DNA of 64,000 nt from Bondarzewia mesenterica (taxonomy: Eukaryota; Basidiomycota; Agaricomycetes; Russulales; Bondarzewiaceae). The stretch lies in the NCBI GenBank assembly GCA_004802705.1, contig SGPL01000073.1:22986-86985 (forward strand), in the 5' to 3' direction. The notes under the pieces were generated by a model. The model did not search any database. It was not told where the DNA came from and saw only the letters and a program-made list of their open reading frames with translations. Shown one piece after another: positions 12,184 to 25,200 of this stretch. Numbering within the stretch: position 1 is the stretch's first letter; every line of letters starts with the position of its first letter. The translations under genes were made by a program, and so were the position numbers.

Positions 12184-14303
12184 TCACCAGATTCGGGCTC
12201 GAACTACGCGGGACGATGTCGAGTACTTTATCAATTTTCGCTTTTTTGACGGTTGTTCCTGAACTGGTCTGGGGTTCGAGTCCTGGTCAGGAATCTGAAG
12301 GCGCGAGTGGGCACCGTTGCTCATTCTTGCAGGAGGAGGAGTACCGACAACCGGTGCATGAGGATGAATGCGCTGACGATGGGGTGGACTTGAAGTCAGT
12401 GATATGGGAGTCAGGGAAGGTGAACGTTGAGCTGCAGCATTGTCACTTTAAGTTGTACTAGTAAGCAGAAAAAAAACGCACTACGACGGTGATGACGACG
12501 GGGAACAACATCATGTTCTTTCCATTCATCCTCACGCTGCATTCCCTCGCTTTCCCATTCTTCCTCGTGCTGCACTTGCTCCCTTTCTCGTTTCCTCTCT
12601 TCCTCTTCCACTTCAATGGGACCGTCCTCGCTCTCTTTGCTTGGTTACTCGGGTTCTCCCTCTTCTTCTGGTTCACTATCTTCTCGTTCTCTATCTTGCT
12701 AAGATCGATGGGCTTGAATGGTAGACAAAAGGGTGGTCTTGGGCATGGCTGAGCCAGATGAGGATTGCTGGCCAGTTGACTTTCCAAGGCCAACCTGCCT
12801 GTAAAGTGACAATTGCAAAAATGAGGTTTTAAATGACTGAATAAATTTGAAATCTTACTTATTCCACCACTGCAGAGTCAACTTATGCCACTCAGAGTCC
12901 GAGTTTTGCGTGAAAAGGTCTACAATAATCTTGAAAAAATCTTCGCGCATGAACTCGGTGTCCTCAATGCACCAATCATCGCTGCTGCACAACGCCCAGT
13001 GTGTCTGGGCATACAATATCAGTAATGTGTATTAAGAATGATGTGAGAAACAACATACCATAAGTGCAGCATATGCAATGGTGCGAGGTGTCACTTCAAC
13101 CAAATCGTTCAGTTTTGCTTGTCTGGCCTTTATTCGAGTTGATTTGTTTCCCACGTTGTGCTTTAAATTAGCAGACAGAGACTGAAACATATGCCGCCAG
13201 ATCTGGGAGATGTGATGAAAGAGTAAGTATTCCTGATGCATTTGAAACCTAAATACATACCCGAACAATGAGCTCGCCATGTAGCAGACCCTTCTCAGGA
13301 TCATCGGGATCGAAATTCTCGCCCTCATACAAAAATGTAGGTAGGTCCTCTGCTGTTACTTGGATCTGCCCATCCAGCAGTTTCTGAAGGACTCTGCACA
13401 AGGGCATTCAACGGGATGTAAATCGAATAAAAATGAGAGACTCGCCCTGCGTGATCCTCATCATACTCCATCAATAGGTCAGCCGGCATCAGTAATACAG
13501 TGAGCTGTGGGTGCTTGAATCCACGAGTATCCACTTTGGAGCTAGATGGTGAGATGATTGGTGTGAGCGACAGAGCTCCAATAACACGCACCGTAAGTTC
13601 GAGGATGCTATACCGGAGACTACCAACATCTTCTCTGCGTGCACCAGAGTGTGCTTTATTCATCTTAAAAAACAGTGCTTGTATCAATAACATCAAGCAT
13701 ATACTCGCATATAGCTGCATATACTCGCATATAACTGAAAAACTGAGTGTACTTATGATCTTTGCAAGCTCTTTCAAGTCTTCTGGTCTCTTTTCNAATG
13801 CTTGTAGATGAGATTGAAATGTGGGTATCTTGTTCAGAATCNCTTTGNAGATGCGCCAATGGTTATGCTCTCGTTCCNTTGANGTAGTGTACTTATCATC
13901 AGACAGTGGCCATAATGCAGTAAAATTTCACTTACAGNCNTGCTTGTAAACTCTCCTCGTTCTCTTCCGAGTCCCCCTCCTCGTCCTCCTCCTCTTCTCT
14001 TGCATCTACCTTAACACCNTCNTGAAAAACGTTAATGAAAGTGATGAACGGATCCTCGCTGCGAGCGATCCATCTTGCAACCTTAGTATAAGGATCCAAC
14101 GGTGAAGCGCTATTCAAAATAATACCAATGAAAACAACAATGCATGATGTGAGTATGCATGAAAGAAAGGAGTGAACACTGAAACATATGTTTTTTTTTT
14201 TCTTCAGACCAAGCGACAACACATTTGAAAGTGTTCGACGCAGCGGGCTAGATCCACGCTCATCATTGGGCACTTCTGGATTATCGGATTCTGAAGATGG
14301 CAT
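12184..14303 (-). pseudogene. DUF6698-like transposon-associated gene, decayed
   Basis: A multi-exon minus-strand gene starts MPSSESDNPEVPN at 14303 and ends RVVRARIW-stop at 12184. Landmarks in order are: ASPLDPYTKVARWIARSEDPF; an acidic stretch; NKAHSGARREDVGSLRYSILE (about 13600-13663); FKHPQLTVLLMPADLLMEYDEDH; VTAEDLPTFLYEGENFDPDDPEKGLLHGELIVR; EVTPRTIAYAALM; THWALCSSDDWCIEDTEF; and a charged C-terminal tail. This order is that of Agaricomycete DUF6698 proteins, which often lie beside transposases. Two in-frame stops interrupt the charged tail (TAG at 12701-12699, TAA at 12647-12645). Both sit where Gln codons would fit the Q/E/P/S-rich context, so both look like C to T changes. Ns occur only in the 5' half. 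Function of the family is unknown. Confidence 0.7.
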
Positions 14304-14734
14304 AATATATTTATGAGTTATACAGAAGAGTGGATGTGTGAAATGTTATGAAAAAGAAAGGAGGATGTTCATGAAGAAGTTCAGGACAAGATGGGACGGC
14401 GCGACTTGAGACGCGTTCACATCATGTGATCAGCTCCAATATCACCGGACATGCAGCAACAACACTGTCTAACTTATTATTCATCTAAATTTAAGCTTTA
14501 ATTTAAACAGGAATGTACTTTAGATATATTCTTAAGGTTTTACACATTTTTTTCTGTTACTTTTACTTCACTTTTGGATGAAAAACTGAACGTGTGTTGC
14601 AGATGATATTGTCATGTGACCGCAACAGTCGATCACGTCCAAGTCAAAATTATACACCGCGGCATCTGATTGTCAGTGTATGCTTCCCTCAGGCTTTTGC
14701 CATGCACTGGCTCTTTATCCTCATACTTTTACTC
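14304..14734. promoter_or_regulatory. Divergent intergenic region between DUF6698-like gene and Plavaka transposase
   Basis: This 431-bp AT-rich spacer lies between two head-to-head start codons and may carry both promoters. No terminal inverted repeat was recognised within it. Confidence 0.4.
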
Positions 14735-17700
14735 ATGGTTTACTCTTGCTTGGCATGCAACAAAACATTTACCAAGTTACAGGCACTCTCGCTTCATCGG
14801 AACAGCTGCAAGAAGGCAACATTAACAACTGTCTCGCTCCTACAAAAGCGAAAAGCAAATCAAGAGCGTAAGACAGCTGCTAAGATTGCTCGCAAGGAGG
14901 CACTCAACATTGCTGCTGCACGAGAAGATCAAGAAAATGAGTGGGAAGATGCTTCCGATTCAGTTTGGGCTTTTACTTGCGCATACATGTATATACTAAT
15001 GTGTTATTCTATNTATTAGGTTGTTCCTGCTGAAACAAAGGAACCNTCGCACTTGAATATTCCATCAACCACTTCTGGACGTGCTCGCCGCTTTNCTAAG
15101 CGATACGATGACTATGTTCNATCCTTGCCGACCNCAATCCCTCATGTTCCACAGCGTGCCATTCCCCATTCTCTGCCAGTTCATCCACCATCTGAGGAAC
15201 CTCTGGANGAGTCTATACTAAGCCAAACNGATCTTGCTTCATCCCTCCAAAACTACAATATTCTAACGGAGCCAAATGAATTCNGATTGTATNGTGCATA
15301 CACAACAATTCCTTCATACGATCCTTATGAAGGTTTCGAGTCTATGTGCGATTCATCTGAGTTTTNTATCTCTCAGGCTACAGATNCACGAAACTNGTTG
15401 TCTNGCTTTGGATCTCAGGTGTCTAAACTCTGTGACTCGCTGCACAATAANNTCTATGCTCCTTTTCTTAATGTCACCGTCTTTCNGCTCATGAACTNGT
15501 TTTATAACTCCTCGAATCAAAAATCTNTCGCGGACTTGGACCNGCTTGTCAATAANNTCATTCTTCCTGATGACTTTGACAAGGCACACTTAGAGGGCTT
15601 CAGTGCGCGGCGAGAACTGAACCGTCTANATAACAATCAACAAAAGCCAGAATTTTCCTTANACGATGGCTGGCATGAAACATCAGTTAAAATTCGACTA
15701 CNTGCAGACAAAGTTTGCTACGAAACTGAAGCAGATGCACCGNAACTCGAAGTCACTGGCNTTTACTATCGAAAATTACTGGATNTTCTTAAAACAGCTT
15801 GGAGCGAGCCCGCCGCAAGCCACTTTCATCTTTTCCCTTTCAAGCTATTCTGGAAAGCTTCGNAACACTCAGANGATNCCCCAGTTCATGTTGTCAGTGA
15901 GATTTTCAACTCAGATGCTGTCTTGGAAGAGCACGAANNAATTCAATCTTGTCCACCCGAGCCTGGATGTAATCTCGAAAGGGTCATNGCTTCCTTCATG
16001 CTATGGTCAGACTCGACGCACCTCGCAAACTTTNGAACGGCATCACTCTGGCCNCTCTATGCTTACTTTGGCAATCTCTCAAAATATATTCGAGGTAAAC
16101 CGACATCTTTTTCNGCTCATCACTTGGCCTATTTNCCCTCNGCAAGTAGTTCCATCCCTCTCATGCTGTGTAATATTTCTTATATTTTTTACAGTTGCCN
16201 GACTTTNTGCAAGATACATACCGAAGGATATACAAGAAGAGNNCAACTGCGGCAGTCCTTACACACTTGAAACGGGAGCTCCTGCATGAAATATGGCTCC
16301 TTCTATTAGATCCCGAGTTCATGCANGCTTATGAACATGGAATTGTCCTTCGGTGCTCTGACGGTAATCTGCGTCGTGTTTTTCCTAGATTTTTCACTTA
16401 TTCTGCTNATTATCCNNAAAAGTGAGTCTCTACTGACAGTTCAGACTCTCCATTAATTTACATATTACAGAATCATTCTCNCATCAATCAAGTCANTNGG
16501 AAAGTGTCCGTGCCCTCGCTGCTTTGTGAAGAAGGACNAGATCGGTGCCCTTGGCACGAAGCTCGATCAAAAGCNCCGAGAAAATGGTCGAGTAGATGAC
16601 TCNGCACGTCAANGTAAAATTAAGATGGCTCGACAGTGGATCTTTGAGAAGGNGTATGCCATCGCATCCAAAGCAGTTNAGNGCCTCCTCGGACCAACGT
16701 CTCTTGTACCAACCCGAGTGAGTGTTTTAATTTTTTTATTAAATCTACGTCTGATTCGCTATCGCTTGACAGAATGCTTTCTCGACTCNTTTTTCAAAAT
16801 TCAACTTCAATTTCTACTCAATGTTCGTGCCCGACCTTCTANACNAATTTGAATTNGGTGTGTGGAAGGCGATTCTCNCTCATCTCCTTCNGATTCTCTA
16901 TGCTGCTGGANNTGACAGTATTCAAAAATTGAATCAAAGGTATGTCCGCTCGTCTTCTCTNTTCNCTTTCTCTCAAACATGATGTGCTGTTAGATTTCAT
17001 CAGGTTCCTACGTTTGGAAGGGACACTATCNGCAAATTCAGTAATAATGTATCTGGGATGAAGAAGCTGGCTGGAAGGGATTTNGAAGACTTGCTTCAAG
17101 TTTGGATTCATTTTCTTATCATCNGAGCCTCATTCTAATTTTCTTTACTATTTACAGTGCTCAATTCCAGTTTTCGAAGGACTTCTTCNATCACNGCACA
17201 ATGAAATCATTCTCGACTTGTTGTTCACTCTTGCGACATGGCATGCATATGCCAAACTCCGCCTTCACACTGAAACTACCCTGGGATTCTTCGANACTAC
17301 CACCACATCNCTCGGCCAACTCATTCGTCGCTTCTNTACCACAGTCTGTTCAGCATTTATTACTCAAGAGCTCCCACANGAAGAGGCAGCACGTGNAAGA
17401 CNTATTGCNGCTCTAGCAGCAAGATCNGAAGGCAGTGGTCCAGTGNGTCAGCAGGCTGCTGGCACGAAGCAAAAATTCTTTAATATGTCCACGTACAAGT
17501 TGCANGCNTTGGGCGACTATATCAAGANGATCNGCTTATTTGGTACAACTGACAATTATACCACTCAAGTCNTAAGCAGCCGTGCTTGTGCTCACCAATN
17601 GATTATAAAGCATACTGATTATTTTTGTTAGGGCGAGCTCGAGCATCGGCNTGTCAAGCGGTTCTATGCTCGCACTAACAAGAACCAGTTNCAAATGCAA

Positions 17701-19092
17701 GTCACCAAGCATGAANGACGTGAACGCCTTCTAGAGCAGATTCNCANGCGATCTGAGTCGTTCCATAATCAAGGCGCTTCTAGCTCTAGCCCTGTGCCAA
17801 CCATCTGAGCTGCTNCCTTGCNTTTTGAGGATGCTGACCCANTACCACATACCTCTCCTCGCGTCCACTATCACGTTTNGGAATCCACAAAGCATTTNGA
17901 AAATGTGACTCTGTGGGTAAGGCAGAATCNGAATGATCCTGCTCTCAAGGTATGTATTTCTCTCCTATTCGTACTATGCAGTGTGATAGGAATTGATGAG
18001 TGGTTATTGNAGAACTTTCGAGCTGGACTTCAGAACCACTTGCTTGCTCGTCTTCTAGGGAAACAGTTTGATGGCGATGAGCACATGTTTTCCGATGAAG
18101 ATAGAAACTGCATCTCATTCGTCCATAATCGCATCTATCGCCACAAAGTCCTTCGCATCAATTACACGAGCTACGACATGCGTCGCTGCCAAGACTCAAT
18201 AAACCCTGTACCCATGCTGACATCATGGTTCTTTCGCATGAGGACAATGATGACGGCGAGCCCCACTCATACTGGTATGCTCGTGTTGTTGGGATCTTTC
18301 ACGCTGAGGTCCGACACACGGGGCCTCTTTCAAAATCGACCGAGACGCAGCGCATGGATTTCTTGTTTGTGAGGTGGTTTGGCCGGGATCTATCTCATCG
18401 TGCGGGTTGGAATGCCCAATGCCTCTATCGCGTCAGCTTCCTTGACAGCAATCTTCCTAGTGCATTCGGTTTTCTCGATCTAAATGAAATCATTCGAGCT
18501 GTGCACATGATCCCTGCATTTGCACACAAGCGCACGGATGCGCTGCTCCCTTCGACTTCTATTGCTCATCCACACACATCCTTAGGAGATAAGAGCACGA
18601 CAGAATGGAGATTTTATTATATCAGAATGTGAGCCGTTCATTTTCATTCGCTCACAGCTAACTAACTCTGTTATCTATGCAAAAATTCAAATTTCCCCCC
18701 GGCTTGCAACTTACTTGTTTGCACTAGGTTTGTTGATCGTGATATGTTCATGCGGTTTCGTGGTGGCGGCGTTGGACACAGATCGACAAAGGATGCATCA
18801 GATAATATGCTAGCTGACTCACACCAGGTCCCTGTCGAGGAGGAGCTTGAAGAGGGATTCGAAAGAGGGGGCAACACTGATGGTACTCAGGATGAGGATT
18901 TGGCAGACGATTGGCAGGATGAAGAGATCGACTATGGGTATGTCCTGGATGAGGAAGTTGAAGAAGAAGTGGTTATGGAGGATGAAGGTCATATCAACGA
19001 AGGTATGAACGACTTGGGACCGGAGGACGGCGAGGACAATTGGGGGGGATGATGCAGATATCCTCGACTTGGAGGGATTTGGTGCTCTGTAA
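14735..19092 (+). mobile_element. Plavaka-type DNA transposon, transposase gene
   Basis: A multi-exon transposase of the Plavaka family. It opens with a zinc-finger-like motif (CLACNKTFTKLQALSLHRNSC). The body shows SFMLWSDSTHLANF and LYAYFGNLSKYIRGKP (about 16000-16110), a cysteine pair GKCPCPRCF (about 16500), NMSTYKL, FGTTDNYTTQ joined to GELEHR and VKRFYARTNKN (17540-17690), IPAFAHKRTD, FVDRDMFMRFRGGG (18728-18765) and an acidic tail. A TGA at 17806-17808 is in frame (CGA or TGG expected). A run of seven G (19042-19048) shifts the tail; with six G the frame would run to TAA at 19090-19092. Dozens of single Ns lie within it. The start was set at MVYSCLAC because the Zn-finger normally opens the protein. 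Domestication is unlikely; it reads as a recently active but decaying copy. Confidence 0.88.
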
Positions 19093-19559
19093 TACCTACC
19101 CGGCCTGATTCTATTTGACTTACACTTAGGACGATTTTCTATGCAGAAAATAGACTTAAATACGAATTTTTTTAATGGAACGGACCTGAACTCATCTGCA
19201 GCGACAGTTTCGTTGCCGACGCTGAGGTATGGCAATCCATTTTGCCGACTATATTTGCTCGTGGATTCCATCGTGCATCCTTATTTTTTTTCTTCAGGAA
19301 TACTTGACCAAAGTTAGTATTTATTATGGATCTACGGTAAGAATTTTTTACGCAGAATCCCTCTGTATTTTATTCTTGTAGTACTATCCCTTTCGACGGC
19401 CAAAATCTGCGCGTTCTTACATTGCCATAATAGGCAATCCTTTGTCTGACTAAACTCAACGGAGAATCCCGTGTCTCCCTTGCGAGGGATACTTTCTGCC
19501 CTTTCACTGATGAAACCGTTGCTCCGGCGTAGAATGCTGGGTCGTCCTTGAAGATCTCG
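19093..19559. other. Intergenic between two transposase genes
   Basis: AT-rich spacer with no coding signal. The ends of either element were not identified here. Confidence 0.45.
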
Positions 19560-22500
19560 ATGCCCAAGTACATATTGTGCACTTGTCACAAGAACAAGTG
19601 TATCGAGGTAAGGTCTCATGATCGAACAACAAGGGAGGAAATTTGGGGTTGTTATTTGACACCCACGCGATGGAAATCGCATCAGAGGGAAGAAAAGGAT
19701 TGGTTGCAAGATCTTGCTGATCAGTCCAACGCCAACGAGATTGCAACTGCTACACTGACAAACACTCCCATTTCTGATGCAGTTGTATCGGCACATCAAC
19801 GATTGAGGCCCCAAAGACATGAAATTGGGACATGGGGAACGCCCACCCTAGGTGCAACAGATCGACTAGTATTCAGATACATTCTCACCGGTAGCATCCA
19901 TTCTCTCACAAACTAGTTAATGGAATTCCGGAAGTATCTGTACTTACAGAAGGTGGGACGGCAATTCAATCCCAATCTTCACCCCCAGGGGAAGGTAGGT
20001 ATAGAGACTGTCTTACTATTTGCCAGTTTCTTTGACCAACCGTGGGCAGCATCCGATTCTAGGACAGTTACTCATCATGAAGTGGCAAATGAACTGGAGA
20101 CAGGTAAGTACTCTTCTCTAATCGATACAGAGACAACATTTGATCTGACGTGGAGCTAAGACACAGATATGTCAAAATTTGACCCGTCGCGCGCGAGTAA
20201 GTCATCTTACTTGTGCTGCCGTCAAATACATAGTAAAGTTGGGGATCTTCAGATTCTCAATCCTTAGACGACGATTCGCGCCGTAATATAGCAAAAAAGA
20301 AATTATCAGAGGAGATCAACACATATCAACATCTTTTCAGCGACCTGAAGCGAACATTCAGGTATCCTACCCTAGTCTTCCGCGACCAGCCAAAATCTGC
20401 CGAAGATCCATCACCACGTCTCACTTTCACCCACCAACAACGGATAGCAAATGCTGAATTTATCGCAGTGCAGGATAAGTTATTGCAGCTTAAAGCCCTT
20501 GTAATTTCCATGGACGACTCGGATCGCCTCGATACTGCTACTAATGTCGTACGGCAAAGCCTTCTCGGAGATATAGGGGCATACGAGAGGTTTCTGGAAG
20601 GATATATCGACGAGCAGTGGCACACACTCAAAGTCGGTCTGGGAATCATCCCTCCTCTGGCGAAGGAAGTGCTGCACACTTACGATTCTGGTACGAGTAT
20701 GTTTAGCTTTCTTGGAGTGACTCATGAATCCTGTGTCATAGCTTCCCTTTTCTCTTTCAACTTCGAGGACACTTCAGCTCCCGTTCTTCTCTCTATTCTG
20801 ATAGTCCTTATCATGTATCTCATGACTGGCCTCTCACGCTCGAGGTCGAATTTTCTTCTCCACGCCCTCCAAATGGTCGTGGTAGCAACATGCGGGTATC
20901 TGGCTGCCTTGGGAATACAGTCGCCAGTCATCCAGATGCTTTCGGACTGGTGGCCACTCGATATCCGGACAATTTTTACGACGCTTAGGTTGGATCCGGA
21001 CGTCGTGCATTATGCGTGTTGCAAGAAATGCTTTGCGCTCTACCCACCGTAACCTGGACTTAAATCCCGATATCCACAATTCTGCACCTTCCGTAGGACA
21101 CAGTCCAGCGAGCCCTGTGGCGCAAAGCTTCTATGCATCAGAGAGAAGGGGGGTGAAAAGGTACCGATTCGCCGATTTCTCTATCAACCATTTGGTTCTT
21201 GAATCGCCAGGCTGCTTTCTCGACCAGGAATAGAAGATGTTCTCATATCCCACCCATGCTACGATCCGTCGAACTTGTCCAGAGTTGAAAGGGACATTTG
21301 GGATGGGAGAGGCTTGGGAGAGTTGAAAGGACCAGATGGGAAGAAATCGTTCTTTGACGCCCCGAATGGTGAAGCGCGCCTGGCGTTTAGCCTTTTCGTC
21401 GACTGGTTCAATCCTTATGGCAACCGTGCTTCAAGTGCCAGTGTCAGTGTAGGTGCAATATATATGGCTTGTTTAAATCTTCCGCCACATCTCCGTTATC
21501 GCACTGAAAACATCTATCTCATCGGCGTGATTCCTGGTCCAACAGAACCTTCTAAATTCCAGATTAACCATCTTCTTGCGCCACTCATAGATGAACTTCT
21601 ACGGCTTTGGAATCCGGGAGTTTACATCACCCAGACCACCTCTCATTCTGGCGGAAGATTGGTTCGGTGTGCCCTCATTCCTCTGGTTTGCGATCTTCCT
21701 GCTCTTCGAAAAGTTGCAGGTTTCATGGGCCACTCAGCGACCTATTTCTGCTCCTTTTGCCGGATCACTTCGCATGAGATCCATAATTTGGATTACAAGT
21801 CATGGCCTCGACGATCCTGGTGGGAGCATCTGAGAATTGCGGAGACATGGCATACAGCTCCTACAGAAAAATTACAGGACCACATATACAAGACTCACCA
21901 CATCCGATGGTCCCCCCTTCTCAGGCTCCCATACTGGGATGTCACTAAGTTTTCTCTTCTCGATTCTATGCATAACTTGTTTCTCGGAGAGCTTAAACGA
22001 CATTGCGTGGACATCTGGCAGATATCCACGAAAGTGGACTCTCACCCTGCTTCGAGGAAGAAACCACCGTATCATACGTCAGACGAACAGGCTATACAGC
22101 TTTCGAAGGCTACGAATGCGCTGGAATCTAGTTCAGTTAATGGGCTCAAGGCATTGCATCATGGATACCTTCTGGGGCTAGCTAGGTTCAACGGTGTTCC
22201 TCTACCGGAAGAACGACCTGTGAAGGCCGTGCTCATTGACGCATTGATAAGATGGGTGCGTTGATCCGTTAATAAATCCTTGGATTACTTTCGATCCACC
22301 TCATGCTTTCAGCGCCGGAACAATCCTGAAATATCTGTTCGGACACCTTCTCCGCACGAAACAAATGTGCGCGACTTTGCTAACCCAAATGCTGCGGATC
22401 AAACATACGTGTTGGACAAGACGACTCTACAGGAGATCTGGAGCGATATCTCTAATACTGTTCTTCCATCGTGGATAGGGCGCGCGCTCAAGAACTTCGG

Positions 22501-23712
22501 AAAACCCGGTCAGGGCAGACTGAAGGCAGATCAATGGCGCACAGCTTGCACCGTTCATTTACCCATCACGCTAATCCGAGTTTGGAGTGCTGGAAACGTC
22601 AAGCAGAATGAGCTTCTGCATAATTTTCTAGATCTCATCATTGGTGTGCAATGGGCGACCATGCGCTCCACCTCTCAGAATCATAGGCAGATCGTTCAAA
22701 CCCACTTTCGTCGGTATTTAACGGATGTCACCAGGCTTTTCGGAAAGAAAGTTCTTGTCCCCAACCATCATGAAAGTCTTCATTTGGTGGAATGTCTCGA
22801 GCTCTTCGGTCCGGTACATGGCTGGTGGGCCTTTTCATTTGAGCGTTACAACGGCATCATACAGCGCTTCAACAGCAATCATAGGACAGGTGAGGAAGAT
22901 TATTTTATTCATAGGGTCATCGCCTGCTAAAAATCTGCATAGACGAGATGGAGTTCACATTTTTCCCCACTTTCTGTCGTGCAGTGAATCTTCGGGTTCT
23001 CGTGGAAAGCACCGGGATGGCATCAGCATTTGGTGCATTTCAAAAGCTATTCGAACGCGTTTTCGGTTCCGATTTTCGCGGCACCCTCATGAATGATATG
23101 GTGTCATCCCTGCCTTTGGAACCCGATCCTTCAATTGACGATACTGCTGCTTTGGATGACATCGGCGGACCTCTTAAAAATCTTGATGACGCATGCTACC
23201 ACGTGCTTATAGAGCGTCTCAATATGGATTTGGGACGGGTGTCATTCCGTGCATATAATAGCGACAAGCCTTCCGACGCATCACCAACGCAATATCGTGT
23301 ACAGTTTTGTTCGAAACTGGAGATAAGAGGCGTGGGCTTCACAACTGCATCCTACTCTAAGGGCGACTCAATGGTGCTTTTTCGCTCAGGAAAAGGATAG
23401 CACAGGGCGGGACAGATAGAAAAGATATTTATTCACTCTCGACGAGGTTCTACTGGCAACAAATTGATGGAACGGTTTGTCATTATCAAGGCTTTCAAAA
23501 GACTCAGTGGCGAAGAAGCAGAAAAAGACCCTTATAGGAAGTTTGTCTACCTTGACGCAGAGCTATATCGCGACGAGCTCGAGGAGCAGGTGGCCGTTGT
23601 CAAACCTTCTGACATTGTCAGCCATTTTGCTAGTTGCCCATGTAACTTGCCCACAATTAGTCCTCGTCCGCTGCGGGTAGTGCTTTCCCTCTCTCGAGTA
23701 AGTGTGTGGTAA
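19560..23712 (+). mobile_element. EnSpm/CACTA-type (tnp2) transposase gene, one internal stop
   Basis: A multi-exon transposase of the tnp2 family (CACTA/EnSpm superfamily) common in Agaricomycetes. The N-terminus is a cysteine/histidine module (MPKYILCTCHKNKC). Next come a membrane-like hydrophobic exon (20790-20940) and a second Cys pair (YACCKKCFALY). The core follows: RLLSRPGIEDVL, KSFFDAPNGEARLAFSLFVDW, YGNRASSASVS, NLPPHLRYRTENIYLIGVIPG (21475-21540), FCSFCRI, FSLLDSMHNLFLGELKRHC (21951-22010), GPVHGWWAFSFERYNG (22811-22860). A C-terminal module with EIRGVGFTT and GQIEKIFIHSRRG follows. The frame is continuous through the C-terminal exon except for TAG at 23398-23400, which would be Gln or Trp by a single transition. 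An intron at about 22890-22943 bypasses an apparent stop at 22928. Confidence 0.88.
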
Positions 23713-24043
23713 TTGGAAAATAATAACCACTGACTATTCATGTGATCAGGACTGATGTCGTGGCCAAGAGCGAGGACCCAGCATTGCTGCCGCCGATGGA
23801 GGTGGTGGAGGTTGCTGCTGCTGATGGTGGTGGTGGTGGAGCCTGCGCCTGCGCCTGTCACTCGTGTTGTCATCTCGCATACACCGGTTGTGCATAAGTG
23901 TCTTCCTCTTCCTATAACCATCTCGCCAACGCATGACTGTTCGTAAAAAGAAAAAACGGGGTGGAAAGAGGAATGCAAAGTGTATTTCTCAGAACCTCAA
24001 CGTTCGACCGGGCATAGAGGGGGGGGAGAGAGAAGAGAAAAAC
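23713..24043. other. 3' flank of the tnp2 element
   Basis: Contains a short GGT/GCT-type triplet-rich stretch (about 23785-23860) and no recognisable gene. Confidence 0.4.
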
Positions 24044-25200
24044 TCACTCGCATGCTGCAGGGTTCATGACCACAGCTTGAGAATACCCTTCCAACACCGC
24101 CAACGCACTCTCACCCGTATACACAGCCCAATACCCACCCACTGGACTGCTCTTCCTAAATCTCCCATCTACAAATGCCGCGGCGCCCTGATCGACATCC
24201 GCCAACCGTTCCCATACGATCGACGGTTCGTTCAAAAACACCCCCTGCCCCACCTCGCCCATCGACAACCCTTTCCTCCTGCGCTCCGTCGACGACGACA
24301 TCGACAACAGCCTTTCGCGCGTGCTCGACACCGTGAGAATCGAGACTCCTGGCAACACGGGCTCCTTCCTGGACATGCTCGACGGCTGGTATAACAGCAT
24401 CCACCACGTGCACGTGGGGGCCATCGGCTGCGGCGCAAACCCCAGCAACTGCAGTCGCAGTGCCGGCAGGGAGAGGCGCGCGAAGCGCATGCTGATAGGA
24501 CGAGGGCGAGCAAATGCTGTGTCTGCGGAGAGTAGGGGCATGCGGGTGAGACCTTGATAACCGTAGATGCACATGGCTACTTATCATCGAATGTCCCTCC
24601 ACGTCCGCCCAGTCCTTTTCCGACCACTCCAACATCTCCAGCGCCGAGTACGCTCTCGAGGCCTCCAACACGACCATCGGCGAGGGTAGCGTCGCGGTCC
24701 GCGCTGAATTCGCACAGGTTCATCGCGAATCGTGACCTGCCCTGTCCTTTATCCCCGTGGTTCGCGTTCGTCGATGAACTCCTTGTCCCTTCTCCCGAGC
24801 AGCTCGTGCCCACAGAAAAATACCTAGCAACGACGTGGGGAGCACGAGCATGGTTGCCTGGCGGAGCTCCGAGATCAGGAGGCCCACCCAGCACTAGCTC
24901 TTCATGAACGTAAACGCGGGCATGGCGGCTTTGGCTGCTGCCGCTGCCGGTGCTACACAGGCTGGCTTGAACTTGAAGGGCCCACGTGTGCATTGTACGG
25001 CACGCATGATGCTGAAGACGACGGAGATGACAACAGGGGAAGGGACGCATGTGGAGATGAATACAGTGCAGGATGCAACCGCAGCGGTGTAGCTCAAGAT
25101 TGTTGAGGAGTCGTTTGATTCGCCAGAGGTGAGTGAGAGCGAATCTATTGTACAGTAGAGCCAAAAGACGCCTGCGAGCAGCGAGATGGAGCATGAAGCG
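24044..25200. other. Coding-like region, strand unresolved, overlaps repeat copy A
   Basis: Both strands carry long frames with G/C-rich third positions. Minus strand: 24574-24044, 176 codons uninterrupted, with VWERLADVDQGAAAFVDGRF and GGYWAVYTGESALAVLEGYS. Plus strand: a frame with SPIDNPFLLRSVDDDIDN, VLDTVRIETPG and FLDMLDGWYNSIHHVHVGA (about 24255-24420), interrupted upstream by TGA codons, and a later exon-like piece near 24904-25092. I recognise neither product. The part from 24493 rightwards is repeated at 36053-37738; the part left of it is not. It is probably a fragment of a host gene included in the repeat. Confidence 0.3.

Noticed and set aside
12265..12300. tRNA T-loop-like sequence GGGGTTCGAGTCC
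   Set aside because: The flanking bases do not form a T stem or cloverleaf, and the site lies inside the coding tail of the DUF6698-like gene.
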